DNA of 64,000 bases from assembly GCA_025612245.1 (NCBI GenBank), contig JAAXKQ010000002.1, positions 1 through 64,000 on the forward strand. Reading direction: 5' to 3'. Every line of letters begins with the position of its first letter. Positions within the stretch are counted from its first letter, which is position 1. Of this stretch, positions 25,825-34,714 are shown in pieces. This DNA is from Ignavibacteria bacterium (GTDB taxonomy: Bacteria; Bacteroidota; Ignavibacteria; Ignavibacteriales; SURF-24). The notes beneath the pieces were generated by a model. It ran no database searches and was not told where the DNA came from. It saw only the letters and a program-made list of their open reading frames with translations. A program made the position numbers and the translations under genes.

Positions 25825-26144
25825 CCTGTTAAAGGTTTCATTCTTCAGTAAATCGTCCCGAAATAAATTATGGAATTTCAGCGTCAAAGACAAAAAAGGG
25901 GGCTGCATTAATGAATGAAAATCCAATGAATAGCCATGGCCCGAATTGTCTCAGGAAAGCAAAATCCCTGGCTGCGGCTATTAAGGGGAAACGTCCACAC
26001 CTGTATACAGCGTAAGTACATTTGTCTGCACATAATTTCACACATGGGGATAATAAAAATTTCCATTAATGCAGAAATATTAATCTTTTATAAAGGGCAC
26101 GGATTTTGCACCTATAAGATAAAGCATAATGTAAGAGGCGAATA
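25825..26144. other. Divergent promoter region
   Basis: About 320 bases between divergent genes. No supported coding frame and no strong hairpin were seen. If the EFR1 start is at 25926 the gap is 218 bases. Confidence 0.5.
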
Positions 26145-26903
26145 ATGGCAGGCAGATTGAAACCGGTAGTTGTGGTTTTTATTGTACTATTTTCATTCCT
26201 GCAGTTTAATTGCGGAAGCACGGCAGTCTACAGGCTTTCCTCCATTGACGGTGAACCGGTCTGGGACTATGGCTGGGAGGTCGTAGGTAAAAAGAATAAC
26301 GCCGGGGAAGCCCATATCAGCTTTGTAGAGGCAAAAGACGGATATTTTGTTTTTCTACTTAATTATGAGAACCGGACTGAAAAACCTGTTCTGCTTGATC
26401 CAGGGGAAATCTATTATGAAGTATTCCGCGACAGCATACCCAGGCATCCGGGCATGGTTCAAAGGACTTATGCCGTGGATCCCGAACTGGAGCTGGCCGG
26501 AATAGAGAAAAAATCCAGCAGTCTGGATGCTTCGGAAAGAAGCCGCCTGGGTCTGAGTGCCATAGTAAGCACAATTGACGTTGTAGGCTCCGTTGTTTCT
26601 ATAGGCACTAAACGTTCAAGCAAGGAGCTGAAAAAACAGGAGAAAGAAAGGGAAGAGAGGATGATTGCGGATGAAAACGCGAAAATCAGTTATGAGAACG
26701 ATAAGGCAACGCTTGCAGGTGAAAAAGATTACTGGATGAATGACGTGCTTAGAAAAGTAACCGTCTTTCCGGGTGAAAAAGAAGGAGGATATTTCCATGT
26801 ATCCATTAGAAGAAATGCCGACTTTATAAGGCTTATAATACCCGTAGGAGGAAATTTGTATTCCTTTGACTACAGGCAGTACGAAGTAAAATCTTTAAGA
26901 TAA
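26145..26903 (+). CDS. Unknown lipoprotein
   Basis: A 252-residue protein with a hydrophobic N-terminal signal and a possible lipid-attachment Cys (FLQFNCGS, residue 23). Residues 60-130 form beta strands (YFVFLLNYENRTEKPVLLDP), a pattern seen in domains that bind or measure surface partners. A charged coiled-coil stretch (about 160-200) follows, then a final beta segment. I do not recognise the family. It stands alone, with GAGGCGA before the ATG, and ends at a shared terminator with hutH. Confidence 0.7.
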   Translation: MAGRLKPVVVVFIVLFSFLQFNCGSTAVYRLSSIDGEPVWDYGWEVVGKKNNAGEAHISFVEAKDGYFVFLLNYENRTEKPVLLDPGEIYYEVFRDSIPRHPGMVQRTYAVDPELELAGIEKKSSSLDASERSRLGLSAIVSTIDVVGSVVSIGTKRSSKELKKQEKEREERMIADENAKISYENDKATLAGEKDYWMNDVLRKVTVFPGEKEGGYFHVSIRRNADFIRLIIPVGGNLYSFDYRQYEVKSLR

Positions 26904-26933
26904 GTTTTTCTCAATCCCCCTCAGAAAACAAAA

Positions 26934-26961
26934 CCCCGCTTCTTTTCTTAAAAGGGCGGGG
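26934..26961. terminator. Bidirectional terminator
   Basis: CCCCGC (26934-26939) and GCGGGG (26956-26961) with an inner TCTTTTCTTAAAAG loop. On the minus strand the hairpin is followed by TTTTGTTTT, a strong terminator for hutH. Confidence 0.8.
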
Positions 26962-26970
26962 CTTGTTGTG

Positions 26971-28494
26971 TTATTCCAGCCTTCCTATGACACGTTCGAC
27001 CTTTTCCAAAATTTCAGACGACTTTACCACCTCTTTCATTTTTGTGTGGTCGGGATAAAGCGGCCTGTCTTCCTCAAGGTGCTTTACGTGTTTACGGACA
27101 ACATTCTTTGCAATGCAAACTCCCCTGCCGGGATTAAACTCCCTGAAGTCGAGCGCCTGGCTGGCGGCAATGAATTCTATACCGAGTACACCATATGCAT
27201 TATCAAGTATCTGCGAGTTTTTAATTGCCGTATTCATTCCCATGGAAACGAAATCCTCCTGGTCTGCTGCGGCAGGAATTGACTGAATTGAAGCCGGGTT
27301 TGAAAGTATCCTCTGTTCAACGATAAGGCTGTCTGCCGTGTACTGGCTGAGCATGAGTCCTGAGAACATGCCGGCTCCCCTGGTTAAAAATGCCGGAAGG
27401 CCAATGCTTAAGGCCGGGTTAAGGAGCCTATTGAGCCTGCGCTCGGACAGGACGCTGACCATTGTAACCGCAGCGCCAAGCATATCCATAGGAAGAGAGA
27501 CCGGGGTGCCCTGGAAATTGGCTCCCGTAAGGGTCAGTTTTTCTTCAGGAAGAAATATCGGGTTATCTCCCACGCCATTAAGTTCGGTTTCAACCTGCTC
27601 TTTTGCATATGCCAGGGCGTCGTGGGCCGCACCTATTACCTGCGGGGTGGAGCGCATTGAGTATGCATCCTGGACTTTCATCTTAAGTTTACCCGTCAGA
27701 AGGTCGCTTCCTTCGACGCACTTCATAATTGCGCGTGCGCTTCTTACGGCTCCCTTAAAGCCCCTGATTTCATGCAGCCGCGGGTCGTAAGGCTTCATAT
27801 TTGCAAAAAGAGCCTCAAGCGTCATGGCGCAGGCTATTTCCGCCTGCTTGAGCCAGCGGTTAATGTCGAAAATTTGAATTGCGCTCATGGCGGTAAGCAG
27901 GTTGGATCCGTTAATGGTTGCAAGACCATCCCTTGCCTGGAGGCCCGGAATTGCAATGCCGGCTCTTTCAAAAGCCTCGCTGCCCGGAAGTTTTTCCCCT
28001 TTATAGAAAGCCTCCCCCTCACCCATCATAAGCAGTGCAATCTGCGACATGGGCGCAAGGTCGCCGCAGGCACCGACGGAGCCTTTCTGGCAGACCACGG
28101 GTGTCACGCCCTTGTTGAGCATCTGGATGAGTGTAAGAGTAATCTCGGGCCTTACGCCGGAATTGCCGTGGGCATGGACGTTGATTCTGCCGGCCATTGC
28201 GGCTCTGACGTATTCAACCGGCGCAGGTTCCCCAATTCCCGCCGAATGGTTGTAGATTAGATACTTCTGAAACTGTTTTACCTGTGTGTCATTTAGCACC
28301 ACTTCGGAAAATTCGCCGATCCCGGTATTTACACCGTACATGATTTCATGCATGCGGATTTTTTCTTCCAGCATGCTGCGGCAGACTTTAATTCGCTCCA
28401 GTGCGTCCGGGCTTAATTCCACTCTTTCATTATGGCGAGCTATGCTGACGAGCTTTTCAACGCTAAGACCGGAACCGGAAAGTACAACAGACAT
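26971..28494 (-). CDS. hutH: Histidine ammonia-lyase family enzyme with Cys in the MIO triad
   Basis: A 507-residue aromatic amino acid lyase family enzyme. The N-terminal YGVNTGIGEF loop carries the catalytic Tyr53. The prosthetic-group site reads GSVGACGDLAP, that is Ala142-Cys143-Gly144 where Ala-Ser-Gly is usual. The selectivity region is YNHSAGIG, keeping the His of histidine lyases. Other hallmarks are present: NGSN, MKVQDAYSMRSTPQV and the DQEDFVSMG region. AAGGAG precedes the ATG. The expected reaction is histidine to urocanate plus ammonia. No hutU/I/G genes follow, so the substrate should be tested. Confidence 0.88.
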   Translation of the reverse strand: MSVVLSGSGLSVEKLVSIARHNERVELSPDALERIKVCRSMLEEKIRMHEIMYGVNTGIGEFSEVVLNDTQVKQFQKYLIYNHSAGIGEPAPVEYVRAAMAGRINVHAHGNSGVRPEITLTLIQMLNKGVTPVVCQKGSVGACGDLAPMSQIALLMMGEGEAFYKGEKLPGSEAFERAGIAIPGLQARDGLATINGSNLLTAMSAIQIFDINRWLKQAEIACAMTLEALFANMKPYDPRLHEIRGFKGAVRSARAIMKCVEGSDLLTGKLKMKVQDAYSMRSTPQVIGAAHDALAYAKEQVETELNGVGDNPIFLPEEKLTLTGANFQGTPVSLPMDMLGAAVTMVSVLSERRLNRLLNPALSIGLPAFLTRGAGMFSGLMLSQYTADSLIVEQRILSNPASIQSIPAAADQEDFVSMGMNTAIKNSQILDNAYGVLGIEFIAASQALDFREFNPGRGVCIAKNVVRKHVKHLEEDRPLYPDHTKMKEVVKSSEILEKVERVIGRLE

Positions 28495-28676
28495 AACAAC
28501 TCTCCTTAGATTTATTGTAAAAAAGTTTATGTCTCTGTGAGCCGATTGAGTCTGCTTTTGAGTGTGTGGATGTGAATTGAAAAACTATCGCTGAAAAACC
28601 ACACACCTGAATTGCTATAATATAGATAGCTCCGGCGTGAATGGGCCAGCCAAAAAACAAATTCCTGACTGACCAG

Positions 28677-28696
28677 ACCCGGCCTTCAGTCCGGGT
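28677..28696 (-). terminator. Hairpin after isoaspartyl peptidase gene
   Basis: ACCCGG / CCGGGT with an eight-base loop, lying 5 bases downstream of the minus-strand stop. The T tail is weak. Confidence 0.5.
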
Positions 28697-28700
28697 TAAA

Positions 28701-29711
28701 CTATTTATAGAATTCTATATCTATCGTTCCGTCCTCTTTTATATAGCCCCTGTACATTCCTTCTGTATTAAAGGGCATAGCTACGTTGCCCTCTTTGTCG
28801 AGTGCAATTACGCCGCCCTCGCCTCCAAGAGTCTTCAGCTTTTTGTTTATGACGAAGTCTGCCGCTTGCTGAAGCTTCATTCCTTTATACTCCATTAAAG
28901 CCGAGATGTCGTATGAGACTACAGAGCGGATGAAATACTCCCCGTAGCCCGTGGCCGAGACGGCGCAGGTTTTATTATTGGCATACGTGCCGGCTCCAAT
29001 GATCGGGCTGTCACCAACTCTTCCGAACTTTTTATTTGTCATGCCTCCGGTTGAGGTACCTGCTGCAAGGTTTCCCGAGCGGTCAAGTGCAACACAGCCC
29101 ACGGTTCCGAACTTGTAATCGTTTATGACTTTTCTGTTGAGGCCTGTTTTGTTCCCTTTTATGGAATCCTGTCTTTCTTTTTCCTTCACCTTCAGAAGTT
29201 GTTCATACCTTTTTTCATAATAGAAGTAGCTCTCGGGCATCATTTGCATTCCCTGGCTTCGTGCAAATTCTTCTGCCCCGTCGCCTGTCATCATTACGTG
29301 CGGGGATTTTTCCATTACGAGCCGTGCAAGGTTAATCGGGTTTTTAATGTGATGCACTCCTGCAACCGAGCCAGCCATGAGTGTCTTGCCGTCCATAATG
29401 GCTGCGTCCATTTCATTTTGACCCTTGCTGTTAAATACGGCGCCCTTGCCGGCATTAAACAAAGGAGAGTCCTCCATTACGTTAATTGCAGCCGTTACGG
29501 CATCCAGGCTGGAGCCGTTATTCTTCAGTACGTTGCTCCCGGCCGTGAGGGCTTCTTTAAGCTTGTCTCTAATAGAATCTTCTTCCGCCTGCGTCATGCT
29601 TCCTTTTAGAATTGTGCCCGCCCCGCCATGAATAACAATGACGTATTTGTTCTGTGCCTGAAGGAGGGCAAAATTAAAAAGGAAGAGTGTTATAAATAAA
29701 AACCTGGCCAT
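28701..29711 (-). CDS. Exported isoaspartyl peptidase / L-asparaginase
   Basis: A 336-residue Ntn hydrolase of the plant-type asparaginase family. Residues 1-19 are a signal peptide. The HGGAGT motif opens the alpha chain. Self-cleavage is expected between Gly202 and Thr203 in FGTVGCVALD, making Thr203 the nucleophile of the beta chain. The substrate loop GTSTGGMTNKKFGRVGDSP is intact. It removes isoaspartyl residues from periplasmic peptides or hydrolyses asparagine. It is downstream of the exported lamin-tail protein on the same strand and may share its transcript. Confidence 0.94.
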   Translation of the reverse strand: MARFLFITLFLFNFALLQAQNKYVIVIHGGAGTILKGSMTQAEEDSIRDKLKEALTAGSNVLKNNGSSLDAVTAAINVMEDSPLFNAGKGAVFNSKGQNEMDAAIMDGKTLMAGSVAGVHHIKNPINLARLVMEKSPHVMMTGDGAEEFARSQGMQMMPESYFYYEKRYEQLLKVKEKERQDSIKGNKTGLNRKVINDYKFGTVGCVALDRSGNLAAGTSTGGMTNKKFGRVGDSPIIGAGTYANNKTCAVSATGYGEYFIRSVVSYDISALMEYKGMKLQQAADFVINKKLKTLGGEGGVIALDKEGNVAMPFNTEGMYRGYIKEDGTIDIEFYK

Positions 29712-29859
29712 GGCTTTGTCTCCCCTTAATTGGGTATAATGGATTCCTGGTGAAAGTGTAAACCTTAAACTAAGGAGTTAGGAAAACAAAGTCAAAATGA
29801 AAAGAATCCGCCCCAAAGGAAGGAATAAAACTTTGCTTTGTGCATCTGATAAGGAGTTT

Positions 29860-32800
29860 TCAAAGCCTTCTTGCAACAACCACTACGGATTTAATTGTTT
29901 CCGAAACAATATTATTGCTGTTTAATGCCTGGAGAAGTATGATATAAATTCCCATCCTGAGAGGGTCGCCATTGTCGCTGAGGCCGTCAAATATAAGGGA
30001 GCCTTTGTTCCCGTATACTCCGGGGACAATGGTTCTTACAAGGCGCCCCTGGCTGTCGAATATCTTTAGTATCACGCTGTTTACATTTTCAGAAAGGTTG
30101 TAGTTTATTATCGTGAAATCCTCAAGCCCGTCGTCGTCAGGTGAAAAGGGATTTGGCAGTATGGAAAACCTCGCCTCGCATTTCTGGTTGAGTACAAAGA
30201 TGCTGTTAAGCCTGCCGGGAGAAGCCCCTTCCCTGGCAACGGAAGTGCGCCAGTTTGACGGATCGTTTGAGTTAAGGAGCGGGTTTATCCTTTCAAGCGA
30301 CCGGTTTTTGGTATCCTGCACCGTTTTTGAGTGCCAGGAGCTGAAGTAATAAACGGAATCGATGGTATTTCTGAATGCATCTTTAAGAAGAATGAGCCCG
30401 CCGCTATTTGAAAGTCCAAGAGAAGACATATTCCGGACTGAGCATGAGGCGGAATCCTTCAGCCATTTGTAATTATTATATACCAGGCTGTCCGGTGCTA
30501 TAAGAAAATAGCCCCCTTTAGGAAGCACAAAATTTCCGTCCGTGATATAAAAGGAATTCCCGTTTTTATCAGTTACTTTCCAGTTCGAAAGATCGGCCTC
30601 TGCGGTGCCTGCGTTATAAAGTTCTATAAATTCGGAGTTCCCTTTGCCGGGTTCATACATTAACTCATTAATGACAACGGAATTTCTTGCATAAGGGGTG
30701 AGGTTAATGGCGGAGTTGCTTCTGCCAGGAGTTGAGCCCTCAGCGTCTGCTGAAGCCATCCAGTTCGTGCTGTCGTTTGTCGGGGCTTCCAGTGAAAATC
30801 TTTCTATCGAAGAGTATTTCCGGCCGCACCAGGTCCCCTTAAAATGAAGGCTGTCTATTGTACTTCCTTTTATGTCGGATATTAATATTATATCTTCCGC
30901 GTTATTCAGTGAGGAAAAAGGGGTAATAAAAATGTGAGCCTGCATCCTGTTTCTAATGAAAGATGAGTCCCTGGCCAGGATTATGAATTCCCCAGGGTAG
31001 ACAAAAGCATCTACTGTGGTGATCTTTGCTTGTGAAGCCGAAGGCATAAGGTTTCCTGCCTTCCAGCCTTTCAGGTCGAGTGTGTCATTGGACGCGTTAA
31101 AAAGCTCAATCCACTCGCTTTCACCTGTGCGGGGAGCAAACATTACCTCGTTTATTACAAGTGCATTTCTTTTGGAGCCTGGTTCAACGAGACTTTGAAG
31201 ATAATCGTTTGTCGTATCCTTATCCATGTCAAATGATATCAGGGCGGCAACAAAGACCCCTTTTTTCAGTCCTTTCAGGCAGTCCTCGAAGCTGAGCGTA
31301 AGGGTATCCGATTTTTTAAGTGAGAGGTCTTCCGAAGTTTCAAGAGAGTTATATACCTGTGAGTTATAATCCCTGTAGAACATTTTTACAGAGAAGCCGG
31401 AAGCGTCTTTTAGCCCGCAGTTGGATATCTTTACATTCAGCGTAATGTCGTCGCCTGTTACGGGGTTTTCTGGGTATGTCGAAATATTTTCAACGGCAAG
31501 GTCGTAGTCCTTTGGCGTAATGCTGTTGACCTGTCCCGGTGTACTTCCAGAGGGGGATTTGCTGAAAGCCCAGTTATTGCCTGATGCTGAAGGTTCACTG
31601 GCGTGCCTGCGTTCCAGCGAATGTCCGGCTTTTGAGCCGGGAGGGGTGGTATATAAAACTGAATCTATTACTTCTTCCATTCCGTCTTTTAATATGACGC
31701 CGTCCTTGTCGTTATTCAAAGGCGGCAGATTGCAGCGGATCAGTTTTGAAGGGATTTCTTTGTGCACAGAGTAGATGGAGGAATCCTTGCTGAATACAAC
31801 AAATCCCCCGGGCTGAAGGAAGAGGTCGCTACTGCCAAGAAGGACTTGTGAGGGGGAAGAGTACACGTCCGTGATAGTCCAGTTCTTAATGTTTACCGAA
31901 TCCGGGGAGCTGTTAAAAAGTTCAATCCATTCGGGTTCAGGGCTTTCAGGCATATACATAATTTCACTTACTACAAGCGTGTTAAAGGCGTATGCGGGAA
32001 GCACTTTTCTCAGGCGTTCATTGTTAGACGGGTTCTCGTCTTTATCCCATAGAATCCTTACTATAAATGAGCGCTCGTTATGAAGGAGTGAGGAATAATC
32101 GAACTGATAGCTCAGGCTGTCCAGTGAATTAAGGTTTAGCAGGCCGGATTCAGAGAGTTTTTCTTCCTTTGAGGAATCGGCGTTTATGGATTCAAAGAGC
32201 TGCAGGCGGAACACGGCAGGCTTTCGCCCGGTGTTTTTCACCTTTGCCAGTAGTGCAATCCTGCTTCCGGCAAAGGGGCGTTCAGGCACGGTACTTACGT
32301 TACATAGAGCCAGGTCGTAGTCCGTCTTTCCTACAGAGTTTGCTTTGCCGGGTGTCGCCTTAAAGGGTGAAAGGGAGACCTCCCAGTTTGAGGCTTCATC
32401 TGAGGGGCGCGCGGCATCAATTCTTTCCAGTGATCTTCCGTTGGTAATTGGCCGGTTGTATTCAAGGCTGTCTATGGTAAGGCCAGCAGAATCCCTTATT
32501 ACAATCATGTCGCCCGAGTTATTCAGCTGCGGCAGGCTGCAGGTTAAAACTCCTGACGGGATATCGTAGTACTTTTTCAGCGTTGAGTCGCGGCAAAGAA
32601 CAATGAAACCTCCCGGCAAAAGGAAAATATCCTTTTGTGAAAGCGCTGCGTGAGAGACTCTGTCCGAAACGGTCCATTTTTTCAGGTTTACGGCGGAATT
32701 TGAGGCGTTAAAGAGCTCAATCCACTCAGGCTCTCCCGGTGAAGGGGCAAACATAATCTCATTTATTACCAGATCGTTATAATTTCCCGCGGGCGGGGCG

Positions 32801-33711
32801 ACCCTGAAGCGGAGGATCTTTTTATTGTTCCCCGGGAATTCATCCTTCCTGAAGCTTGCCGATGCCATTAGCTGGTAGCTCCCGGCAGCAAGCCCGGGTA
32901 TCGTAAAGGTAAGGTTAGCCGAGTCACTGGAGGGAAGGCCATTTATGCCGGCGGAATAGACTTTTTCGTCCAAATCCGCTGTGGAATCCATGCCGGCCTT
33001 CAGAAAAGCCTCAGCCAGAACCGAATCTGCCGCCATTAAGCCTGAATTTTTAAGCGAAAGGCCGACCTTTAAGGCCTCAGCCTGCCTTGGGTATTCGGGT
33101 TGGAGGCTTATAAATGAAAGGCTGATATCAAAGTCTTTTGGCGTTACGGAATTCTTCTGCGCCGGTGTCCCCCCCGAAACAAGTGAGTTCGTCCAGTTAG
33201 AGGGGCTATTATTCCCTTCGGGGACTATTTTTTCGTCGGAAACCCCGGCTTTGTTATCGGCTGAATAGGTATAGCTGTCAAGTGTGTCTTTCTGTGAGCC
33301 TATTAAAAGAATCCTTCGTCCTGTGCTGTTTGACATGCCCGAGGAGCCGAAAGAGCTGCCTTTAATCTTAAGCATTAGTGCGCCCTGCGGAACGGAGTTT
33401 TTATAAATGCCGGAGGCAGGGTTATAGTCGCCTTCAAAGATGACTGCATAGCTGCGGGGGAAAAGGCTGAGCCCCATACCGGCTGAAACAAGCGTATCGG
33501 GAAGTGAAGTATGGTACTTTATGGCAAAGTTAGTTAAATTCACGCTTCTGCTGAAGCTCGGGTTAAAAATTTCGACGTACTCATTGTTGCCCGAAACTCC
33601 GTAGAACATGACTTCGGAAATCTTAACCTCCGCAGTCTGCTGCGGAAAAATTCTTTCCTGAGTGAAAAAACACAGTACACAAAAAAGAAATAACGTACCC
33701 TTACTTTTCAT
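29860..33711 (-). CDS. Giant exported lamin-tail/CARDB repeat protein
   Basis: A 1283-residue secreted protein. The start at 33711 is preferred because GGGGGG lies four bases upstream and a signal peptide follows. The body holds five lamin-tail domains, each with (V/I)xEIM(F/Y), E(W/Y/F)(I/V)E(L/I)(F/Y)N and a W-x-(V/I) strand. Three CARDB-like beta domains introduced by DYDL or DFDI are inserted between domains 1-2, 2-3 and 3-4. The C-terminal 90 residues are a FlgD-like Ig module (PNPFSPDDDG) that often acts as a T9SS sorting end. Repeated linkers read T-P-G/A-x-x-NS. Its role is probably cell-surface adhesion or matrix binding. Confidence 0.9.
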   Translation of the reverse strand: MKSKGTLFLFCVLCFFTQERIFPQQTAEVKISEVMFYGVSGNNEYVEIFNPSFSRSVNLTNFAIKYHTSLPDTLVSAGMGLSLFPRSYAVIFEGDYNPASGIYKNSVPQGALMLKIKGSSFGSSGMSNSTGRRILLIGSQKDTLDSYTYSADNKAGVSDEKIVPEGNNSPSNWTNSLVSGGTPAQKNSVTPKDFDISLSFISLQPEYPRQAEALKVGLSLKNSGLMAADSVLAEAFLKAGMDSTADLDEKVYSAGINGLPSSDSANLTFTIPGLAAGSYQLMASASFRKDEFPGNNKKILRFRVAPPAGNYNDLVINEIMFAPSPGEPEWIELFNASNSAVNLKKWTVSDRVSHAALSQKDIFLLPGGFIVLCRDSTLKKYYDIPSGVLTCSLPQLNNSGDMIVIRDSAGLTIDSLEYNRPITNGRSLERIDAARPSDEASNWEVSLSPFKATPGKANSVGKTDYDLALCNVSTVPERPFAGSRIALLAKVKNTGRKPAVFRLQLFESINADSSKEEKLSESGLLNLNSLDSLSYQFDYSSLLHNERSFIVRILWDKDENPSNNERLRKVLPAYAFNTLVVSEIMYMPESPEPEWIELFNSSPDSVNIKNWTITDVYSSPSQVLLGSSDLFLQPGGFVVFSKDSSIYSVHKEIPSKLIRCNLPPLNNDKDGVILKDGMEEVIDSVLYTTPPGSKAGHSLERRHASEPSASGNNWAFSKSPSGSTPGQVNSITPKDYDLAVENISTYPENPVTGDDITLNVKISNCGLKDASGFSVKMFYRDYNSQVYNSLETSEDLSLKKSDTLTLSFEDCLKGLKKGVFVAALISFDMDKDTTNDYLQSLVEPGSKRNALVINEVMFAPRTGESEWIELFNASNDTLDLKGWKAGNLMPSASQAKITTVDAFVYPGEFIILARDSSFIRNRMQAHIFITPFSSLNNAEDIILISDIKGSTIDSLHFKGTWCGRKYSSIERFSLEAPTNDSTNWMASADAEGSTPGRSNSAINLTPYARNSVVINELMYEPGKGNSEFIELYNAGTAEADLSNWKVTDKNGNSFYITDGNFVLPKGGYFLIAPDSLVYNNYKWLKDSASCSVRNMSSLGLSNSGGLILLKDAFRNTIDSVYYFSSWHSKTVQDTKNRSLERINPLLNSNDPSNWRTSVAREGASPGRLNSIFVLNQKCEARFSILPNPFSPDDDGLEDFTIINYNLSENVNSVILKIFDSQGRLVRTIVPGVYGNKGSLIFDGLSDNGDPLRMGIYIILLQALNSNNIVSETIKSVVVVARRL

Positions 33712-34015
33712 AAAACCCCCGATAGTTTTGCCTGAAACGGACACGAACTACCGAACGGGGAAACAGTATTTTGTGCGCCCCTCTCCCTCCCGATTATTTA
33801 AAATACACGGTAATTTATAAAAAGCAAGCTGCAGGGACCGTCATAAATCGGGTTAATGTGGTATTTTTATAAATTAATGCACAAAAAATTCGAAATTATT
33901 CAAATTATATTTGCAAAATGAGTGCGACAACTGTATATTATTGGAGCAAAAATAAAAAATTGTGAATTTTATTCGGGACATGAAACCCGATTTTGAACCC
34001 TGACTTTGATGCTAA
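33712..34015. promoter_or_regulatory. Divergent control region of lamin-tail protein and Lrp
   Basis: About 300 AT-rich bases with no gene. A small inverted repeat TCGGG-acatgaaa-CCCGA (33973-33990) lies 26 bases before the Lrp start. It could be an operator for auto-regulation, which is common in this family. Confidence 0.4.
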
Positions 34016-34489
34016 ATGAAGCTCGACGAAACTGACAAGAAAATACTGGAAAGACTGCAGACTAACGCTGATATAACCAATGCACAGCTAGCTTCAGAAC
34101 TCAACATCTCTCCTGCCGGTATGCTCGATAGGGTAAAACGTCTGGAAAATTCAGGTATAATCAGGCGCTATGTCGCACTGGTGGATGCTGATAAGGTAGG
34201 AAAAGGCATGTGGGCCTTTACGTCCGTTTCCCTTTCGGTGCATCAGCTTAATTCTCTTGAGAATTTCAAAGAGGAAGTTAAAAAGCTAAGCGAAGTGCTT
34301 GAATGTTATTATGTGGCAGGCGAAGAGGATTACATTCTGAAGGTGGCTCTGAAAGACATGCGTGAATACGAGGAATTTCTCCTGCACAAGCTGACGAAAA
34401 TTCAGGGTGTGAATAAAATTAAAACTACCTTTGTGCTTTCGTCCGTTAAGTTCGACACTAAGATAGACATAGAAGTAAATAAAGACTAA
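34016..34489 (+). CDS. Lrp/AsnC family regulator
   Basis: A 157-residue protein with an N-terminal winged helix-turn-helix (residues 4-60, TNAQLASELNISPAGMLDRV) and a C-terminal RAM ligand-binding domain (about 70-145). The family binds amino acids and oligomerises around DNA. It is divergent from the lamin-tail gene and is followed by a terminator, then succinate-semialdehyde dehydrogenase. Control of either neighbour or itself is plausible. Confidence 0.93.
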   Translation: MKLDETDKKILERLQTNADITNAQLASELNISPAGMLDRVKRLENSGIIRRYVALVDADKVGKGMWAFTSVSLSVHQLNSLENFKEEVKKLSEVLECYYVAGEEDYILKVALKDMREYEEFLLHKLTKIQGVNKIKTTFVLSSVKFDTKIDIEVNKD

Positions 34490-34552
34490 GGAAATTAAAT
34501 AAGAGTTTAATAGATTTTTCGCAAAACAAATACTCTCTGTATATAACCGAAA

Positions 34553-34584
34553 CCCCTGGCTTTCGCTGAGCTAAGGGGTTTTTT
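34553..34584 (+). terminator. Terminator after Lrp gene
   Basis: CCCCT (34553-34557) pairs with AGGGG (34574-34578) around an inner GGCTTTCGCTGAGCTA, followed by six T. Confidence 0.8.
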
Positions 34585-34714
34585 ATTTATGGATTATTTA
34601 ACAGATTCTGTTTATTATATTCTGAAAAGGTGCATTCGTAATAAAAACAAAGTCATAAGGGTTTTACTCCCCTTGCGGCTTTGCCGTTCACAGAATATTC
34701 CGGAGGAGATCTTT

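Noticed and set aside
34540-34590. tRNA-like appearance of the GC-rich stretch after the Lrp gene
   Set aside because: It folds as a simple terminator with a T run. No acceptor or anticodon arm can be drawn.
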